From NCBI RefSeq assembly GCF_001922345.1, contig NZ_CP018812.1, positions 2,728,001 to 2,792,000 on the forward strand: a DNA stretch of 64,000 nucleotides, written 5' to 3'. Position numbers and translations under genes: made by a program. Of this stretch, positions 63,325 to 64,000 are shown piece after piece; position 1 is the stretch's first letter, and each line of letters starts with the position of its first letter. The DNA is from Paraburkholderia sp. SOS3 (lineage in GTDB: Bacteria; Pseudomonadota; Gammaproteobacteria; Burkholderiales; Burkholderiaceae). The notes below the pieces were generated by a model. The model ran no database searches. It was not told where the DNA came from and saw only the letters and a list, made by a program, of their open reading frames with translations.

Positions 63325-64000
63325 TCATCCAGCGATGTAATGGCGCTGCGCGGCCATCTCGCGCATCGATTGCCGCGACGCCGAATAGCGCAGCGTGCGG
63401 CCTACGTCGACCGTCAACGGCCCGGCCCAATCCAGCGCGATCTCATAGCGGTCGTCGCGCTCCAGTTCGATTTCGCGTTCGCCGTCGAATGCGAGCGTGC
63501 CGCGACCCGCGTCGACCGGCAGCCATTCGCCGACCTCGAGCCGGTCGCAGGTGCGCATCGTCACCTGCCCGACGCGCCCCGGCGCGAGCGGCGCGAAGAC
63601 CGGCACACCCGCGCCGCCGTCGTGCGCGAACGTCAGATGCAGGCCGTGCGAGGCGCTGCGTTCGACCGGCGCCCACGCGCCGCCGATCGACGACAGGCCG
63701 ATGCCGTCGGGCGGCGCGAACGTCAGATAGAGCGCGTCGATATCGGCCGGGTCCGAGACTGCGCGTGCGCCGATGAAACGCTGCCGGCTCACGCACACAT
63801 CGACGAGCGCGATCTCTTCGCGGCCGCGGTTCGGCCCGGCGACGCAGCGCACGACGAGCCGCTTGTTGCGCGTGAGCGCAACCTCGGGCGGCACGATGCC
63901 TGCTGCGACGAGCGCGCCCGCGAGGCCCGCGACGGTCGCTTCGCGCATCTCGGGAAATGCGTTGTTGGTGCCCGTCGAAAGCGTGAGCAAAGGGACGCTG
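63325..64000 (-). CDS. acoX: Acetoin catabolism protein X, N-terminus outside window
   Basis: The reading frame is open to the right edge, so its 5' part is missing; about 224 codons are present. LLTLSTGTNNAFPEMREATVAGLAG is the AcoX signature seen near residue 110 of the family (shown in part), and the rest (TFAPPDGIGLSSIGGAWAPV, DVGRTLRYSAS) agrees. AcoX resembles NAD kinase-like proteins; its role in acetoin breakdown is still unclear. It is the first gene here of the acoX-A-B-C-lipA unit. Confidence 0.85.
   Translation of the reverse strand, partial: SVPLLTLSTGTNNAFPEMREATVAGLAGALVAAGIVPPEVALTRNKRLVVRCVAGPNRGREEIALVDVCVSRQRFIGARAVSDPADIDALYLTFAPPDGIGLSSIGGAWAPVERSASHGLHLTFAHDGGAGVPVFAPLAPGRVGQVTMRTCDRLEVGEWLPVDAGRGTLAFDGEREIELERDDRYEIALDWAGPLTVDVGRTLRYSASRQSMREMAAQRHYIAG

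Noticed and set aside
1..64000. tRNA, rRNA, CRISPR array, insertion sequence or phage genes
   Set aside because: No cloverleaf-like CCA-ending sequence, regularly spaced repeats, transposase or integrase motif was recognised while reading both strands; a dedicated scan was not possible.

Overview
The window looks like chromosomal DNA of a high-GC betaproteobacterium of the Burkholderiaceae, most like Paraburkholderia, Caballeronia or Burkholderia. The signs are a llpE-ceoAB-opcM efflux locus with a divergent LysR gene, an acetoin operon acoX-acoA-acoB-acoC-lipA, a giant NAD-glutamate dehydrogenase, a small DUF4148-type secreted protein and flhDC. I see no rRNA, tRNA, insertion sequence, prophage, CRISPR array or origin. 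It reads as an accessory-metabolism stretch, not a mobile island.

Left part, 1-12.7 kb: a divergent family-51 glycosyltransferase cut by the window edge, a PuuB/DadA-like FAD oxidase, three small genes (a lipoprotein, an unknown, a GIY-YIG-like protein), then a trans-4-hydroxy-L-proline locus. This has a PAS-AraC regulator, a three-subunit flavin/[2Fe-2S] cis-4-hydroxy-D-proline dehydrogenase, the 4-hydroxyproline 2-epimerase and, divergently, the deaminase and a solute-binding protein. The final semialdehyde dehydrogenase is not in the window. A degenerate OmpR-type regulator, a 14-TM MFS pump, a small unknown gene and a DoxX protein follow.

15-27.4 kb is a probable 2-deoxyribose regulon. 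A DeoR regulator faces an eight-gene leftward operon: deoC, a double-domain ALDH16-type aldehyde dehydrogenase, a FucU/RbsD-like mutarotase, a ribokinase-family kinase, and an ABC importer with two permeases, a binding protein and an ATPase. Inferred flow is import, anomer exchange, phosphorylation, aldol cleavage to glyceraldehyde-3-phosphate and acetaldehyde, then oxidation of acetaldehyde. A class I fructose-bisphosphate aldolase lies just outside.

27.4-35.4 kb holds a FixJ-type response regulator, a small membrane protein, an NTF2-like protein and a divergent XRE regulator, a solitary flhDC pair behind a 617-bp leader, mntH, an SfnB/DszC-like acyl-CoA dehydrogenase and an orphan disordered protein. 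35.5-43.8 kb is the RND efflux locus; its LlpE has Asp where the serine nucleophile should be, and the ceoR-llpE spacer carries two perfect inverted repeats.

43.9-56 kb: a small exported protein, a 22-codon micro-ORF, a purine nucleoside permease-family protein, a CDF transporter, selD with micro-repeats beginning at its stop codon, the 1616-residue glutamate dehydrogenase, an exported protein with four VSYAAPxAVP repeats, and a translationally coupled M14 peptidase and alpha/beta hydrolase. The right end has divergent phnCDE and, converging on it, the acetoin dehydrogenase operon running off the edge in acoX.

Many long open frames antisense to these genes are by-products of high GC and were left out.
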